Below are positions 7,984 through 16,073 of a DNA stretch of 59,262 bases, in pieces. The stretch comes from Chloroflexota bacterium (GTDB lineage Bacteria > Chloroflexota > Anaerolineae > Aggregatilineales > Phototrophicaceae): the NCBI GenBank assembly GCA_026706395.1, contig JAPOYU010000120.1, forward strand, positions 1 to 59,262, written 5' to 3'. Numbering within the stretch: the stretch's first letter is position 1; each line of letters begins with the position of its first letter. Under the pieces are notes generated by a model that saw only the letters and a program-made list of their open reading frames with translations, searched no databases and was not told the DNA's origin. Both the position numbers and the translations under genes were made by a program.

Positions 7984-8964
7984 ATGATTAGCTTGATCGC
8001 CACAGTGCTTAACGAAGGCGATAGTATCCGCCGCCTCTTCGACTCGATCGTGGCGCAGACGCGGCCGCCGGACGAGGTCGTCATTGTTGATGGCGGCAGT
8101 ATTGATGATACCGTCTCCGTTATGCGCAGTTATGCGGATAGGCTGCCACTGAAGCTGCTGGTCGAGGAAGACTGCAACATCAGCCAGGGGCGGAACCGCG
8201 CAATCACAGAAGCCAGGGGCGACATTATCGCGGTGACCGACGCTGGCGTCCGCTTACGCGACGATTGGCTGGAGAAAATCACCGACCCGCTGCTCGCGAA
8301 TCCACAGTTGATTGTGGTGGGCGGCTTCTTCCGCGCGGATCCGCAAAGTCCATTCGAGATCGCACTCGGCGCGGCCACGCTGCCGTTAGAAAGGGAGATT
8401 GATGCGGCCAAGTTTCTGCCGAGCAGTCGCAGTATCGCCTTTCGGAGAGAGGTGGCGCTCCAAGTTGAGTTATATCCCGAATGGCTGGATTTCTGTGAAG
8501 ATTTGGTTTTTGATCTGCGCTTGCGCCGCGCTGCCGGAACCTTCGCATTTGAGCCGACTGCCTTGGTCCATTTTCGGCCGCGAAGCACGCTGCGCAAATA
8601 CTTCCGTCAGTACTTTCTCTACGCCCGCGGTGATGGCAAGGCTGATCTCTGGCTCAGGCGGCACATCATCCGATACTTCACCTACCTCATTCTGCTGCCG
8701 GCTATACTGCTCGCCGGCGCATCGATTCATCCGCTGCTATGGGCGTTCTGCCTCGCAGGCGGAATCGTCTATTTGTGGCGGCCATATCGCCGTTTGTCGA
8801 CGGTCATCAAGCGCGCCGACAGCGAGTCGATCGGGATCTGGCTCTACGGGATTGTCATGATCCCCTGGCTCCGTGTCCTTGGCGATATCGCGAAAATGAT
8901 CGGCTATCCGCTGGGCCGGCTCTGGCGGTTCAAGCATCGTCTGCCCTCCTGGCGCGCCGATTGA
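7984..8964 (+). CDS. Family 2 glycosyltransferase with C-terminal membrane segments
   Basis: A 326-residue GT-A fold glycosyltransferase. The N-terminus (ISLIATVLNEGDSIRRLFDS, then VIVDGGSIDDT) is diagnostic for family GT2. The usual DxD motif is represented by VTDAGVRLRDDW, where the second Asp of the motif is absent, and the acceptor-side region is DFCEDLVFDLRLRRAG-like. Two hydrophobic stretches at roughly residues 230-265 (YLILLPAILLAGASIHPLLWAFCLAGG) suggest membrane association at the cytosolic face, as for GT2 enzymes acting on lipid-linked or surface glycans. The gene stands alone between a 361-bp gap and the promoter of the next gene. Confidence 0.85.
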   Translation: MISLIATVLNEGDSIRRLFDSIVAQTRPPDEVVIVDGGSIDDTVSVMRSYADRLPLKLLVEEDCNISQGRNRAITEARGDIIAVTDAGVRLRDDWLEKITDPLLANPQLIVVGGFFRADPQSPFEIALGAATLPLEREIDAAKFLPSSRSIAFRREVALQVELYPEWLDFCEDLVFDLRLRRAAGTFAFEPTALVHFRPRSTLRKYFRQYFLYARGDGKADLWLRRHIIRYFTYLILLPAILLAGASIHPLLWAFCLAGGIVYLWRPYRRLSTVIKRADSESIGIWLYGIVMIPWLRVLGDIAKMIGYPLGRLWRFKHRLPSWRAD

Positions 8965-8994
8965 CGGTAGTCTGTCCGGCCGGCCGCATCCGCG

Positions 8995-9023
8995 TTGATA
9001 GGCGCCTGGCATTGGAGTATACT
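8995..9023 (+). promoter_or_regulatory. Sigma-70-type promoter for the HTH-dprA operon
   Basis: TTGATA at 8995-9000 and TATACT at 9018-9023 are separated by exactly 17 bp. This predicts transcription from about 9030, giving a 5' leader of roughly 27 nt before the ATG at 9057. Confidence 0.7.
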
Positions 9024-9056
9024 GTTCGGCGATTGTTGGCTATCTAATATAGGTTT

Positions 9057-9683
9057 ATGGCGAAACGCACCGAGGGAAGCGAATGGGTCAGCCTGCGTCA
9101 TGCCGCCGAAATCCTCGGTGTGCATCCGGCAACCGTTCGTAACTGGGCGGATAGCGGCAAGCTGCCCTTTCGCCGCACCGCCGGCAAACATCGCCGCTTC
9201 AACGTCAATGACCTGAGCGACTACGTTCGTACGCAAGCCGATCTCGAACCGGTAGAACTGCAGATCATCATGCAGAACGCGCTCGGGCAAACGCGTATGC
9301 AAGTGGGCACAGAGCGCCTGGAATCGGCGCCATGGTATGCTGCCATGAGCGACGAGAGCAAGCAGCACTTGCGCGAGCAGGGCAGGCGCGTTTTGGAAGC
9401 GATACGCAAATTCGTCGTTGCCGGAGCGCCGGACGAAGGCTTGGCAAGCGCTATCAATCTCGGCAAGGATTATGCCAGACATCTGATCGCCGATGGCTTG
9501 ACGCTTCCACAAGCGATGCGCGGCTTCTATTACTTCAGCGACTTCGTATTGAATTCGATACTGACCTGGTCCGAATTGAGGCAGCCGAGCAGTTCGTCGG
9601 AATGGTCGACCCTCTTGCGCCAAGTCAACACCTTCATGCACGCGATGCAGCTTTCCATCGTCGAATACTATGAAGAGGACTGA
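9057..9683 (+). CDS. Excisionase/MerR-type helix-turn-helix protein with helical C-terminal domain
   Basis: 208 residues. Residues 11-57 (SLRHAAEILGVHPATVRNWADSGKLPFRRTAG then KHRRFNVNDLSDYV) form the winged HTH of the HTH_17/excisionase type: the AAEILGV-ATVRNW-GKLP-R-GxHRRF pattern is clear. The remaining 130 residues are predicted all-helical (for example AIRKFVVAGAPDEGLASA, DYARHLIADGLTLPQAMRGF) and resemble sensor-like helical domains such as RsbRD, but I cannot assign it firmly. It is probably a DNA-binding regulator. Its last 14 bp overlap the start of dprA, so the two are co-translated, and lexA follows with its own promoter. Target genes are unknown. Confidence 0.8.
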   Translation: MAKRTEGSEWVSLRHAAEILGVHPATVRNWADSGKLPFRRTAGKHRRFNVNDLSDYVRTQADLEPVELQIIMQNALGQTRMQVGTERLESAPWYAAMSDESKQHLREQGRRVLEAIRKFVVAGAPDEGLASAINLGKDYARHLIADGLTLPQAMRGFYYFSDFVLNSILTWSELRQPSSSSEWSTLLRQVNTFMHAMQLSIVEYYEED

Positions 9684-10539
9684 AGCCGACGCTGACGATC
9701 TCTTGATCGCGTTGAGCCTTTCTCCCCACATCGGCGCTGTGACGCTCCGCAACTTGCGGCGCCACTTCGATCAAGACCTCGCCGCCGTCTTTGCCGCCCC
9801 GCGGGACGAACTTCTGCGCGTGCACGGCGTGGGCGAGGCGATAGCGCGCGACATAAAAGCCGTCGATCTTGACCGGGTCGCCAAGCAGATAGCGAGTTGG
9901 CGGGGGCATGGCATCGCCATACTTACGCTGGATGATCGGGATTATCCGGAGTCGCTGCGAGAAATCGATGGCGCGCCGCCGGTTCTCTTCGCGCGCGGGA
10001 AGCCGTTCTCGGAACTCTGGACCAAAACAGTCGCCATCGTAGGCACGCGGCACCCAACGCAAGAAGCGCGCTTTTTGACCTTGCAACTGGCCTCAAAGCT
10101 GGCGCGCTATGGTTACACTGTCGTCAGCGGCCTGGCGCTCGGCATTGATACTGCCGCGCATACCGGCGCGCTGGCGGAAAATGGCAGGACAATCGCTGTG
10201 CCGGGCAGCGGCGTGCTGAACATTTATCCGGAAGCGAACCGACAGCTGGCGGAGCGTGTCCAGGCCAGCGGCGCGCTTCTCAGCGAACTGCATCCGCATT
10301 GGGGCGCCAACGCCCAGCGGCTCGTCGCGCGCAACCGCATCATCAGCGGCTTGAGCCAGGCCGTCATCCTGGTCGAATCCCAGGAGGAGGGAGGCGCGAT
10401 GTATACGGCGCGCTTCGCCCGCGAGCAGGGGCGCCCGGTCTACATATTTGATCTGCCCGCCAGTGGCAATCAGGCGCTGAAAAAGAACGACGCAATCGTA
10501 CTGAAGCATGATGATCCGCTCGACTTCCTGCTTGGCTAG
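9670..10539 (+). CDS. dprA: DNA-processing protein DprA, short form
   Basis: 289 residues. An N-terminal helix-hairpin-helix-like part (IGAVTLRNLRRHF, RVHGVGEAIARDI) is followed by the Rossmann-like DprA core: VAIVGTRHPT (125-130), VVSGLALGIDTAAH (153-160), TIAVPGSGVLNIYP, and RNRIISGLS. DprA binds ssDNA from transformation and loads RecA. The usual C-terminal winged-helix domain is missing: the protein ends about 10 residues after the core, where homologues of 360 residues or more continue. The start ATG lies inside the 3' end of the upstream HTH gene (14-bp overlap). No competence pilus genes are in the window, so a transformation role is not demonstrated. Confidence 0.92.
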   Translation: MKRTEADADDLLIALSLSPHIGAVTLRNLRRHFDQDLAAVFAAPRDELLRVHGVGEAIARDIKAVDLDRVAKQIASWRGHGIAILTLDDRDYPESLREIDGAPPVLFARGKPFSELWTKTVAIVGTRHPTQEARFLTLQLASKLARYGYTVVSGLALGIDTAAHTGALAENGRTIAVPGSGVLNIYPEANRQLAERVQASGALLSELHPHWGANAQRLVARNRIISGLSQAVILVESQEEGGAMYTARFAREQGRPVYIFDLPASGNQALKKNDAIVLKHDDPLDFLLG

Positions 10540-10575
10540 AGCGCCCTCGGCAATCTTTCTGAAAAATATGCGATA

Positions 10576-10602
10576 GAACATTTGCCACAGAAACAAATGT
10601 TC
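10576..10602. promoter_or_regulatory. Two LexA-like operator boxes in inverted orientation at lexA
   Basis: GAACATTTG (10576-10584) is mirrored by CAAATGTTC (10594-10602), a perfect 9-bp inverted repeat with a 9-bp spacer. Read as boxes, the right half on the minus strand is GAACATTTGTTT (10602-10591), one change from the Gram-positive-type consensus GAAC-N4-GTTC. The left half, GAACATTTGCCA, is a weaker second box. Both overlap the lexA promoter between and around its -35 and -10, as expected for autorepression. Confidence 0.65.
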
Positions 10603-10611
10603 GTGTATAAT
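10582..10611 (+). promoter_or_regulatory. lexA promoter
   Basis: TTGCCA (10582-10587) and a perfect TATAAT (10606-10611) are separated by 18 bp. The predicted start near 10618 leaves a leader of about 57 nt, and an AGAGGA sequence precedes the lexA ATG at 10675. The promoter is covered by the LexA-like boxes. Confidence 0.7.
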
Positions 10612-10674
10612 GGGAACAAGGCGATCAGCGCCGGACACAGTTGGGATTGCGAGTGAGAATAAGAGGACAAACTG

Positions 10675-11352
10675 ATGAAGGAATTCCATAGACTGTCGCA
10701 GCGACAGCAGAATATGTTGCGTTTCATGCAACGTTATACGCAGGAACGCGGCTTCCCGCCCAGCATTCGCGAGATCGGCGAAGAATGCGATATCGGCTCG
10801 ACTTCGGTCGTGAACTACAACCTGAACAGATTGGTGGACGCCGGTTATATCGAGCGCTCGGGCAAGGTCTCGCGGGGCTTGCGCATTATCCGCGCCATCC
10901 CGGGATTCAGCCCCGCCCGGCCTGTGATCGGCGCTGCCGGCCAGCATCGGGTGGCGCTGGTGGGTCGGATCGCCGCCGGCGAGCCCATTTCCCTGCCGGA
11001 AGATATCGGCCATCACATCGAAGAGGACGACTATATCACCGTGCCGCCGCGCCTGCTTGGCGGCTATGACGCCAGTGAGGCTTTCGCCTTGACCGTGAGC
11101 GGCGATTCCATGATTGATGCCATGATCAAGGATGGCGATATCGTCATTTTGCGGCGGCAGAATACGGCGGAAAACGGCGAGATGGTGGCGGCCTGGCTTC
11201 CCGAAGACAACGAAACGACGCTCAAGAGTTTCTTTCGCGAAGACGACAGAATCCGCCTGCAGCCCGCCAACCGCGACTACGAGCCAATATTCGTGCATCC
11301 GGCCAATTGCGAGATCAAAGGCAAGCTGCTGTCCGTGATGCGCAGCTTTTAG
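10675..11352 (+). CDS. lexA: LexA repressor, SOS response regulator
   Basis: 225 residues with the full LexA layout. The N-terminal winged HTH (SQRQQNMLRFMQRYTQERGF, PPSIREIGEECDIGSTSVV) matches Gram-positive LexA. It is followed by a hinge and the S24 self-cleavage domain: cleavage site A101-G102 in GRIAAGEPI, nucleophile Ser145 in SGDSMIDAMI and general base Lys184 in NETTLKSF. LexA represses DNA-repair genes until RecA-ssDNA filaments trigger self-cleavage. The promoter carries two LexA-like boxes, consistent with autoregulation. It lies 135 bp after dprA, has its own promoter, and converges on the lytic transglycosylase gene. Confidence 0.96.
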   Translation: MKEFHRLSQRQQNMLRFMQRYTQERGFPPSIREIGEECDIGSTSVVNYNLNRLVDAGYIERSGKVSRGLRIIRAIPGFSPARPVIGAAGQHRVALVGRIAAGEPISLPEDIGHHIEEDDYITVPPRLLGGYDASEAFALTVSGDSMIDAMIKDGDIVILRRQNTAENGEMVAAWLPEDNETTLKSFFREDDRIRLQPANRDYEPIFVHPANCEIKGKLLSVMRSF

Positions 11353-11381
11353 CGAACTCGTAGATTCGGTATAGGCGGGGT

Positions 11382-12191
11382 CTAGCGGTTTAATTCGGCC
11401 ACGGCGCTGGCGCAGAGCCGCTCGCCGCCGGCCGCCAGCCATTGATCCAGCGTTTCGCTCCGCCCCTTCCTGGCGACTGCATCACTGTAAATGCCGACGC
11501 CCCAGCGATAGTATTTCCGCGTCTCCGCCGACCAGCGCTCGCGCGGCTGATTGATCACCGATGGGCCGCCATTGTAGCAAGCCAGCGTCAAGCCGATAAC
11601 GCCATCGGAGGCGGCTCGGCAATGCCTGAGAAAGGCGCTTCCCCGCATCGCATTGGTCTCTGGGTCGAGCATGTCCTCGCCATCGGCAAAGTGAAAGGGC
11701 ATGACCTGAAACAGACCGCGCGCGCCGGCGTTGCTGATGACCGACGGATGACCGCAAGATTCAATCTGCATCACGGTCGCAAGCAGATGCGCATCAACCT
11801 CGTGTTCTTCCGCCCATCTGCCGATGTCTCTGGACCAGTGACGCACGGAGGGTGAAAAAAATGCGGCAATCTCCGCGTCAGTCGAGCCGCTGATGAGATC
11901 TATGGCGGTTGCGGTTCCGCGCTGCAGCAGACCGGCGACATCACCCCAAAACACGGTTGAAGCGAGCAAGAGCGCGAAGGCAATCGGCAGCCAGATCGGC
12001 ACATAGTAGACCTCGCCGCGTTTGATCAGTTTGTGTCCGCCGCGGATCTGTGTTCGGCTGAAGCGAAGGAAACGGAGAACCCTGGCTAGAAAGCGGCGCA
12101 GAATTGAACCGCTTCTGCTCAGAAGATGCCATGCTCGCGCAAGATTCTCGCTGCGCCTCAGCTTCCCTATGTCTATGCCTAATCTGGTCAA
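11382..12191 (-). CDS. Membrane-anchored lytic transglycosylase (SLT domain)
   Basis: 269 residues. A basic N-terminus precedes one transmembrane helix (about 65-82, IWLPIAFALLLASTVFWG), followed by an outside SLT domain. The catalytic glutamate is Glu144 in ATVMQIESCGHPS, followed by the SNAGARGLFQVMPFHF block and the ACYNGGP segment, all classical for family-23-type lytic transglycosylases that cleave peptidoglycan between MurNAc and GlcNAc. The reading frame has no ATG before the membrane helix; the start used here is a TTG at 12191, and a later alternative start is possible. It converges with lexA, with 29 bp between the stops. Confidence 0.85.
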   Translation of the reverse strand: MTRLGIDIGKLRRSENLARAWHLLSRSGSILRRFLARVLRFLRFSRTQIRGGHKLIKRGEVYYVPIWLPIAFALLLASTVFWGDVAGLLQRGTATAIDLISGSTDAEIAAFFSPSVRHWSRDIGRWAEEHEVDAHLLATVMQIESCGHPSVISNAGARGLFQVMPFHFADGEDMLDPETNAMRGSAFLRHCRAASDGVIGLTLACYNGGPSVINQPRERWSAETRKYYRWGVGIYSDAVARKGRSETLDQWLAAGGERLCASAVAELNR

Positions 12192-12277
12192 GTCGTTTGA
12201 TTCCGGCCTGATTAGAAGCCCATGCGCTTTTCTGCTACACTTCCAAGGATTGGCAAGGTGGCGGGTTCGCCCAAACC

Positions 12278-12412
12278 ATGAAACACGTAACTAGAATGCT
12301 TACACACATACCATACGCGAATCCGCGGTTTTGGGTAGCGAAGGCGGCGGCAAGTTTCAGCGAAGTTGCCATGATCCAGGAACTTAGGCAGAGGCGCAAA
12401 GGCGATGAATAA
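12278..12412 (+). CDS. Possible 44-codon upstream ORF overlapping the start of the methyltransferase/MTHFR gene
   Basis: An ORF from ATG 12278 (MKHVTRMLTHIPYANPRF...) runs to TAA at 12410-12412 and overlaps the next gene by 8 nt (GATGAATAA). It could be a small gene translationally coupled to the downstream start, or chance. There is no strong ribosome-binding sequence in front of it and no family is recognised. It contains three Met codons. The 213-bp gap that holds it shows no recognisable riboswitch. Confidence 0.3.
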   Translation: MKHVTRMLTHIPYANPRFWVAKAAASFSEVAMIQELRQRRKGDE

Positions 12413-14276
12413 ACTGCCCTTCCGCGAACGTCTGAAATCGGGCGCGCCAATCTTGGCTGACGGCGCTATGGGCACGATGCTGCATCATGAATCTCAAGCG
12501 CGGGCCGACGCCTGTTTCGACGCGATGAATGTCGAAGATCCCCACGTCGTGCTTTCGATACACAAGGCCTACGTTGCCGCGGGCGCCGAGATAATCGAGA
12601 CCAATACCTTCGGCGCGAATAGCTTCAAGCTGGCGGGCGTCGGGCGGGAGCCTCATGTCGAACTCTACAATCGGCGCGGGGTGGAGTTGGCTCGGCTCGC
12701 CGTCGCCGAAAGCGACCGGGAAGATATCTATGTCGCCGGCTCCGTTGGCCCCTTGGGCGTCGGCATCTATCCGTTCGGGCGCTTGACACAGGAGGAAGCG
12801 GAAGGCGCCTTTGCCGAGCAGTTGTTCGCTCTCGCCAGCAGCGGTGTTGATCTCGTCGTCTTTGAAACGTTCAGCGAGCACCGCGAATTGCTTCTCGCAA
12901 TCAAGGTGTTGAAGGACATTAGCCCGGATATGCCGGTCCTGGCGCAAGCGACCTTTTATCATGAGAATCTCAGCTACGCCGGTCATCCACCGGCGCGCGT
13001 CGCGAACGATCTCCATAAAGCCGGCGCTGATGTCATCGGCGTCAACTGCGGCAGCGGACCCGCCGGCATTGCCGAAGTGCTGCGGCAGATGTGTTTCGCC
13101 GTGCCTGATGCGGTATTCTCGGCTATGCCCAACGCCGGTTTCCCCGAGGTCGTCGGCGGGCGCATCCTGTTTCCCGCCACTGCGGAGTACTTCGCTGATT
13201 GCGCGACGACCTTTGTAAACATCGGCGCCACGGTGATCGGCGGCTGCTGTGGCACCACGCCAGAACATATTGCCGCCATGCGCGCTGCCCTGGACCAGCC
13301 GTCAGCGGACTTCGTCGACTTGCACATCGGCGAAATCGACATAGAGCATGAAGCTCATGAGCCGCACGCCCCGACCGAACTGTCCGAACGCCTCAGCAGC
13401 GGCCAGTTCACGGTGACGGTCGAGATGGCGCCCCTGCGCAGTTACCGTACGGACACGCTATTGCAAGAAGCGCGCCGGCTGCGAACGGCCGGGGCAGACC
13501 TGATCAACGTCGCCGATACGCCGGCCGCGCGCATGAAGATGAGCGCATGGGCGGTCGCTCATCTGCTGCAATCGCAGCTCGGCATTGAAACGGTTCTGCA
13601 CTTCCCCACGCGTGGGCGCAATATGCTGCGGGTGCAGGGCGACCTGCTGGCCTCACATGCCTTGGGCCTGCGCAATCTCTTCGTCGTCATGGGCGATCCC
13701 ACCAAGATAGGCGATTTTCCCGATGCCAGCGATGTCAACGATGTCGCGCCCTCCCGTCTGATCGGCGTCATCAAACAGGGGATGAACCAGGGCGTCGATA
13801 TGGCCGGGCACAGCATCGGCATGCCCAGCAGCTTCACCGTCGGCTGCGCGCTGAACATGGGTGCCGAAGATCTCGACCGCGAGATTCGCATCCTGCTCAA
13901 CAAGATCCGCGCCGGCGCCGACTTCGCCTTGGGTCAGGCGATCTTCGAGCCGGAGCGTATCCTTTGCTTCCATGAGCGCTACGAGGCTTTGACCGGGCAA
14001 ACCTTCGATTTGCCGGTGCTCATGGCGGTAATGCCGCTGCATAGCCATCGGCAGGCGCGCTTTTTGAACAATGAAGTGCCGGGCATTTCGATTCCCGAAG
14101 GCATTATGAAGCGAATTGCCTCGGCCGCGAATGCTCCGGATACTGGAATGCGCATCGCGCATGAATTGGTCGATCAGATGTCCGGCTTGATTCAAGGCGC
14201 TTACATCATCCCCGGCGGCGATTATGATATGGCGGCGGAAGTGGTGGCCTACTTGAAGCGAGGAGAGAGTCCATGA
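12405..14276 (+). CDS. Bifunctional homocysteine S-methyltransferase / 5,10-methylenetetrahydrofolate reductase
   Basis: 623 residues in two fused domains, as in B. subtilis YitJ. Residues 1-300 are the zinc-dependent homocysteine methyltransferase barrel: ILADGAMGTML at the start, and zinc ligands Cys215 (GVNCGSGP) and Cys281/Cys282 (IGGCCGTTPEH). Residues 330-610 are the MTHFR domain (VTVEMAPLRSYRTDTLL, TRGRNMLRVQGDLLASH, ALGLRNLFVVMGDP, then GADFALGQAIFEPE). Such fusions remethylate homocysteine to methionine using one-carbon units, without an obvious cobalamin domain here. The response-regulator gene begins inside its last four bases, and metG, another methionine gene, lies 8.6 kb downstream. 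A cysteine-rich N-terminus and an AGAGGCGCAAAGG leader support the start. Confidence 0.92.
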   Translation: MNKLPFRERLKSGAPILADGAMGTMLHHESQARADACFDAMNVEDPHVVLSIHKAYVAAGAEIIETNTFGANSFKLAGVGREPHVELYNRRGVELARLAVAESDREDIYVAGSVGPLGVGIYPFGRLTQEEAEGAFAEQLFALASSGVDLVVFETFSEHRELLLAIKVLKDISPDMPVLAQATFYHENLSYAGHPPARVANDLHKAGADVIGVNCGSGPAGIAEVLRQMCFAVPDAVFSAMPNAGFPEVVGGRILFPATAEYFADCATTFVNIGATVIGGCCGTTPEHIAAMRAALDQPSADFVDLHIGEIDIEHEAHEPHAPTELSERLSSGQFTVTVEMAPLRSYRTDTLLQEARRLRTAGADLINVADTPAARMKMSAWAVAHLLQSQLGIETVLHFPTRGRNMLRVQGDLLASHALGLRNLFVVMGDPTKIGDFPDASDVNDVAPSRLIGVIKQGMNQGVDMAGHSIGMPSSFTVGCALNMGAEDLDREIRILLNKIRAGADFALGQAIFEPERILCFHERYEALTGQTFDLPVLMAVMPLHSHRQARFLNNEVPGISIPEGIMKRIASAANAPDTGMRIAHELVDQMSGLIQGAYIIPGGDYDMAAEVVAYLKRGESP

Positions 14277-15043
14277 CGGCCGTCGGCGGCATTGACCTGA
14301 AGGTAGCCCTCATCGACAGTGATTATTACACCGAGAAAGCCATTCATGCATATCTCGCTTGGGACCGCCGCACTCGCGCTCTAACCGAATACTCCAGCCT
14401 GGAGGCATTCTGGCAGTCGCTTGACGGCGTCACAGCCTCAGCTTATCCCGATGTCATCATTTTCGATGTCAACAATGTCGGTGAGCGCGGGGATATCCGC
14501 CAGTTGATCCAGCGTCTGGTTGATACAGTCTCGGGCGCGGCCGTCGTTTGCCTGTCGTATGTTGACGACCTCGACCTGTTCTACGCCGCCGCAGAAGGGG
14601 GCGCCCGCGCCTTCCTTCATAAACAGGATGTTCGTTTTCACATTGCCTCAGCTGTTTGCTTCGCCAGCCAACTGCGCCAAGATGAGCTTCTCTACAGCGG
14701 GAGAATGGATGCTGCGCGCCGCATGCTCAATCACCCGCGCGCCACGAGACCGCTGGCCATCGCACTCCCGAAGCCCGTGCAATATGTCGGTTTGAAAGAC
14801 GCGGACCATAAGGGCAGTGGGGCCACTATCCGCCGAGTGATCGAACTCTATGCCATCGAAGGTATGCCGGCAGCGTTAATCGCCGATGAGTTGCGCTTGG
14901 CCGAGAGCACCGTTCGCGACTATATCAAGACCGCTTACGGCGCGCTCGGCTTACGCGAATATGACGATACATTCCTCGCCAATTTGAGCCAGCGAGAGCG
15001 CGCGTTTATGAAGCTCACCGCTTTGGAGGAGCCGCGCCGCTAA
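14273..15043 (+). CDS. Response regulator-like protein with C-terminal HTH
   Basis: 256 residues. The first 130 resemble a receiver domain: acidic pair at IDSD (residues 14-17), likely phospho-acceptor Asp65 in VIIFDVNN, and Lys117 in AFLHKQD. The C-terminal third contains a LuxR/sigma-like HTH (MPAALIADELRLAESTVRDY, then IKTAYGALGL). A linker of about 40 residues separates them. It is probably a DNA-binding regulator, but no histidine kinase is in the window. Its ATG overlaps the stop of the methionine gene (ATGA), so it is expressed with it, an unusual pairing that hints at regulation linked to one-carbon or methionine status. That link is inference. It converges on the ParB-like gene. Confidence 0.65.
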   Translation: MTAVGGIDLKVALIDSDYYTEKAIHAYLAWDRRTRALTEYSSLEAFWQSLDGVTASAYPDVIIFDVNNVGERGDIRQLIQRLVDTVSGAAVVCLSYVDDLDLFYAAAEGGARAFLHKQDVRFHIASAVCFASQLRQDELLYSGRMDAARRMLNHPRATRPLAIALPKPVQYVGLKDADHKGSGATIRRVIELYAIEGMPAALIADELRLAESTVRDYIKTAYGALGLREYDDTFLANLSQRERAFMKLTALEEPRR

Positions 15044-15050
15044 TCCGCTC

Positions 15051-16073
15051 TCAGGATATCTGCGAGTCGGTCTCCGAACGGTCTTCCTGCTCTTGCCGCA
15101 TCCGCTTGGCGCGCACCGCTTTCATCGCCTGCGTCCGCGTCAGCAGCACCGTTTGGTCGCTTTCCTGCTCAAGGTCTTCCGGCACGTGGACATGCTCATC
15201 TTCCAGGTAGGATTTGATGGCGCCGCTGAAGGACTTTACCGGCGCGTCGTCCCCGTACTGGTGCCGCAGGTCAAGCAGATTCAACATCAGCCAAAGGAAG
15301 AGATCGCCCTCGGTTCGAGCCGTCTTCTTGCCTTTGACCAACTCCATCACCTTGTACTTGCGGATCAGGTCGATGGCGGGCTTGTAGACCGTGTGATACC
15401 AATCGGCTGTGGCTTCTTCGGTCGTCAGCGCATGCCCCTCGAGCTTTTCCATCACGCGCTCGTGCAGGAAGATATGCCCCATCAATTCATGATAGCGGGT
15501 CGGCACCGTCAATTCGATCGATTCATGATCGGGCACGGCGCGCGACAAGCCGGTCTCGTCCAGGAAGTTGGCGTAGGCTTCCGCCGATTCCATCTCCTGT
15601 TCGCTCATATTGGGGCGCAGCGGCACCGTTGTTGGCAATTCGACGACATGCGCCAGGATCGATTTGGCATCCAGTTCCCGCGCCACCGACACGCGATGAT
15701 TGCCATCGCGCACGAAATAGGCATCGCCGACCTTGTACAATTCGATTGGCGGCGGACCCTCCATACTGTTTGCCAGGGCATAGACCCGGCTCCAGCGGTC
15801 CTTCATATTGGCTTTCTTCGGCAGAAACTCGGCAGTGAAATCCTTGTAGCGCCCCACGCTGCCGACTATATGATCCAGCGGAACATCTGCGACGCCGCGG
15901 TACAACTCCTCGTGCAAATGCAGCCGGCTGCGAATCTCGTCAAAATTCAGCAATTCATTATGCCGGCCGATGAGATGATTAAGCATCTCCTGCCAGAACA
16001 CCTTGTTCTGGATGGACTGAAACTTGTGCTTGCCTTGTTCGTAGTGGCTGCGGAAGTTACTGTAGTTTGCCAT
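15051..16073 (-). CDS. ParB/sulfiredoxin-like domain protein of unknown function
   Basis: 340 residues. The clearest motif is FVRDGNHRVSVARELD (about 120-134), the GxHR-containing box of the ParB/Srx nuclease-like fold, preceded by ELYKVGDAYF. The rest is predicted helical. A C-terminal basic/acidic tail (KAVRAKRMRQEQEDRSETDS) looks disordered. No HTH typical of plasmid or chromosome ParB is evident, so a partition role is unlikely. Similar stand-alone proteins occur in Actinobacteria and Chloroflexi with no assigned function. The next upstream gene is divergent, across a 369-bp gap. Cytosolic; partner unknown. Confidence 0.6.
   Translation of the reverse strand: MANYSNFRSHYEQGKHKFQSIQNKVFWQEMLNHLIGRHNELLNFDEIRSRLHLHEELYRGVADVPLDHIVGSVGRYKDFTAEFLPKKANMKDRWSRVYALANSMEGPPPIELYKVGDAYFVRDGNHRVSVARELDAKSILAHVVELPTTVPLRPNMSEQEMESAEAYANFLDETGLSRAVPDHESIELTVPTRYHELMGHIFLHERVMEKLEGHALTTEEATADWYHTVYKPAIDLIRKYKVMELVKGKKTARTEGDLFLWLMLNLLDLRHQYGDDAPVKSFSGAIKSYLEDEHVHVPEDLEQESDQTVLLTRTQAMKAVRAKRMRQEQEDRSETDSQIS

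Noticed and set aside
12192..12404. A SAM or cobalamin riboswitch upstream of the homocysteine methyltransferase/MTHFR gene
   Set aside because: No conserved core of any riboswitch class could be recognised by eye; the short hairpin GGCGGGTTCGCCC alone is not sufficient.
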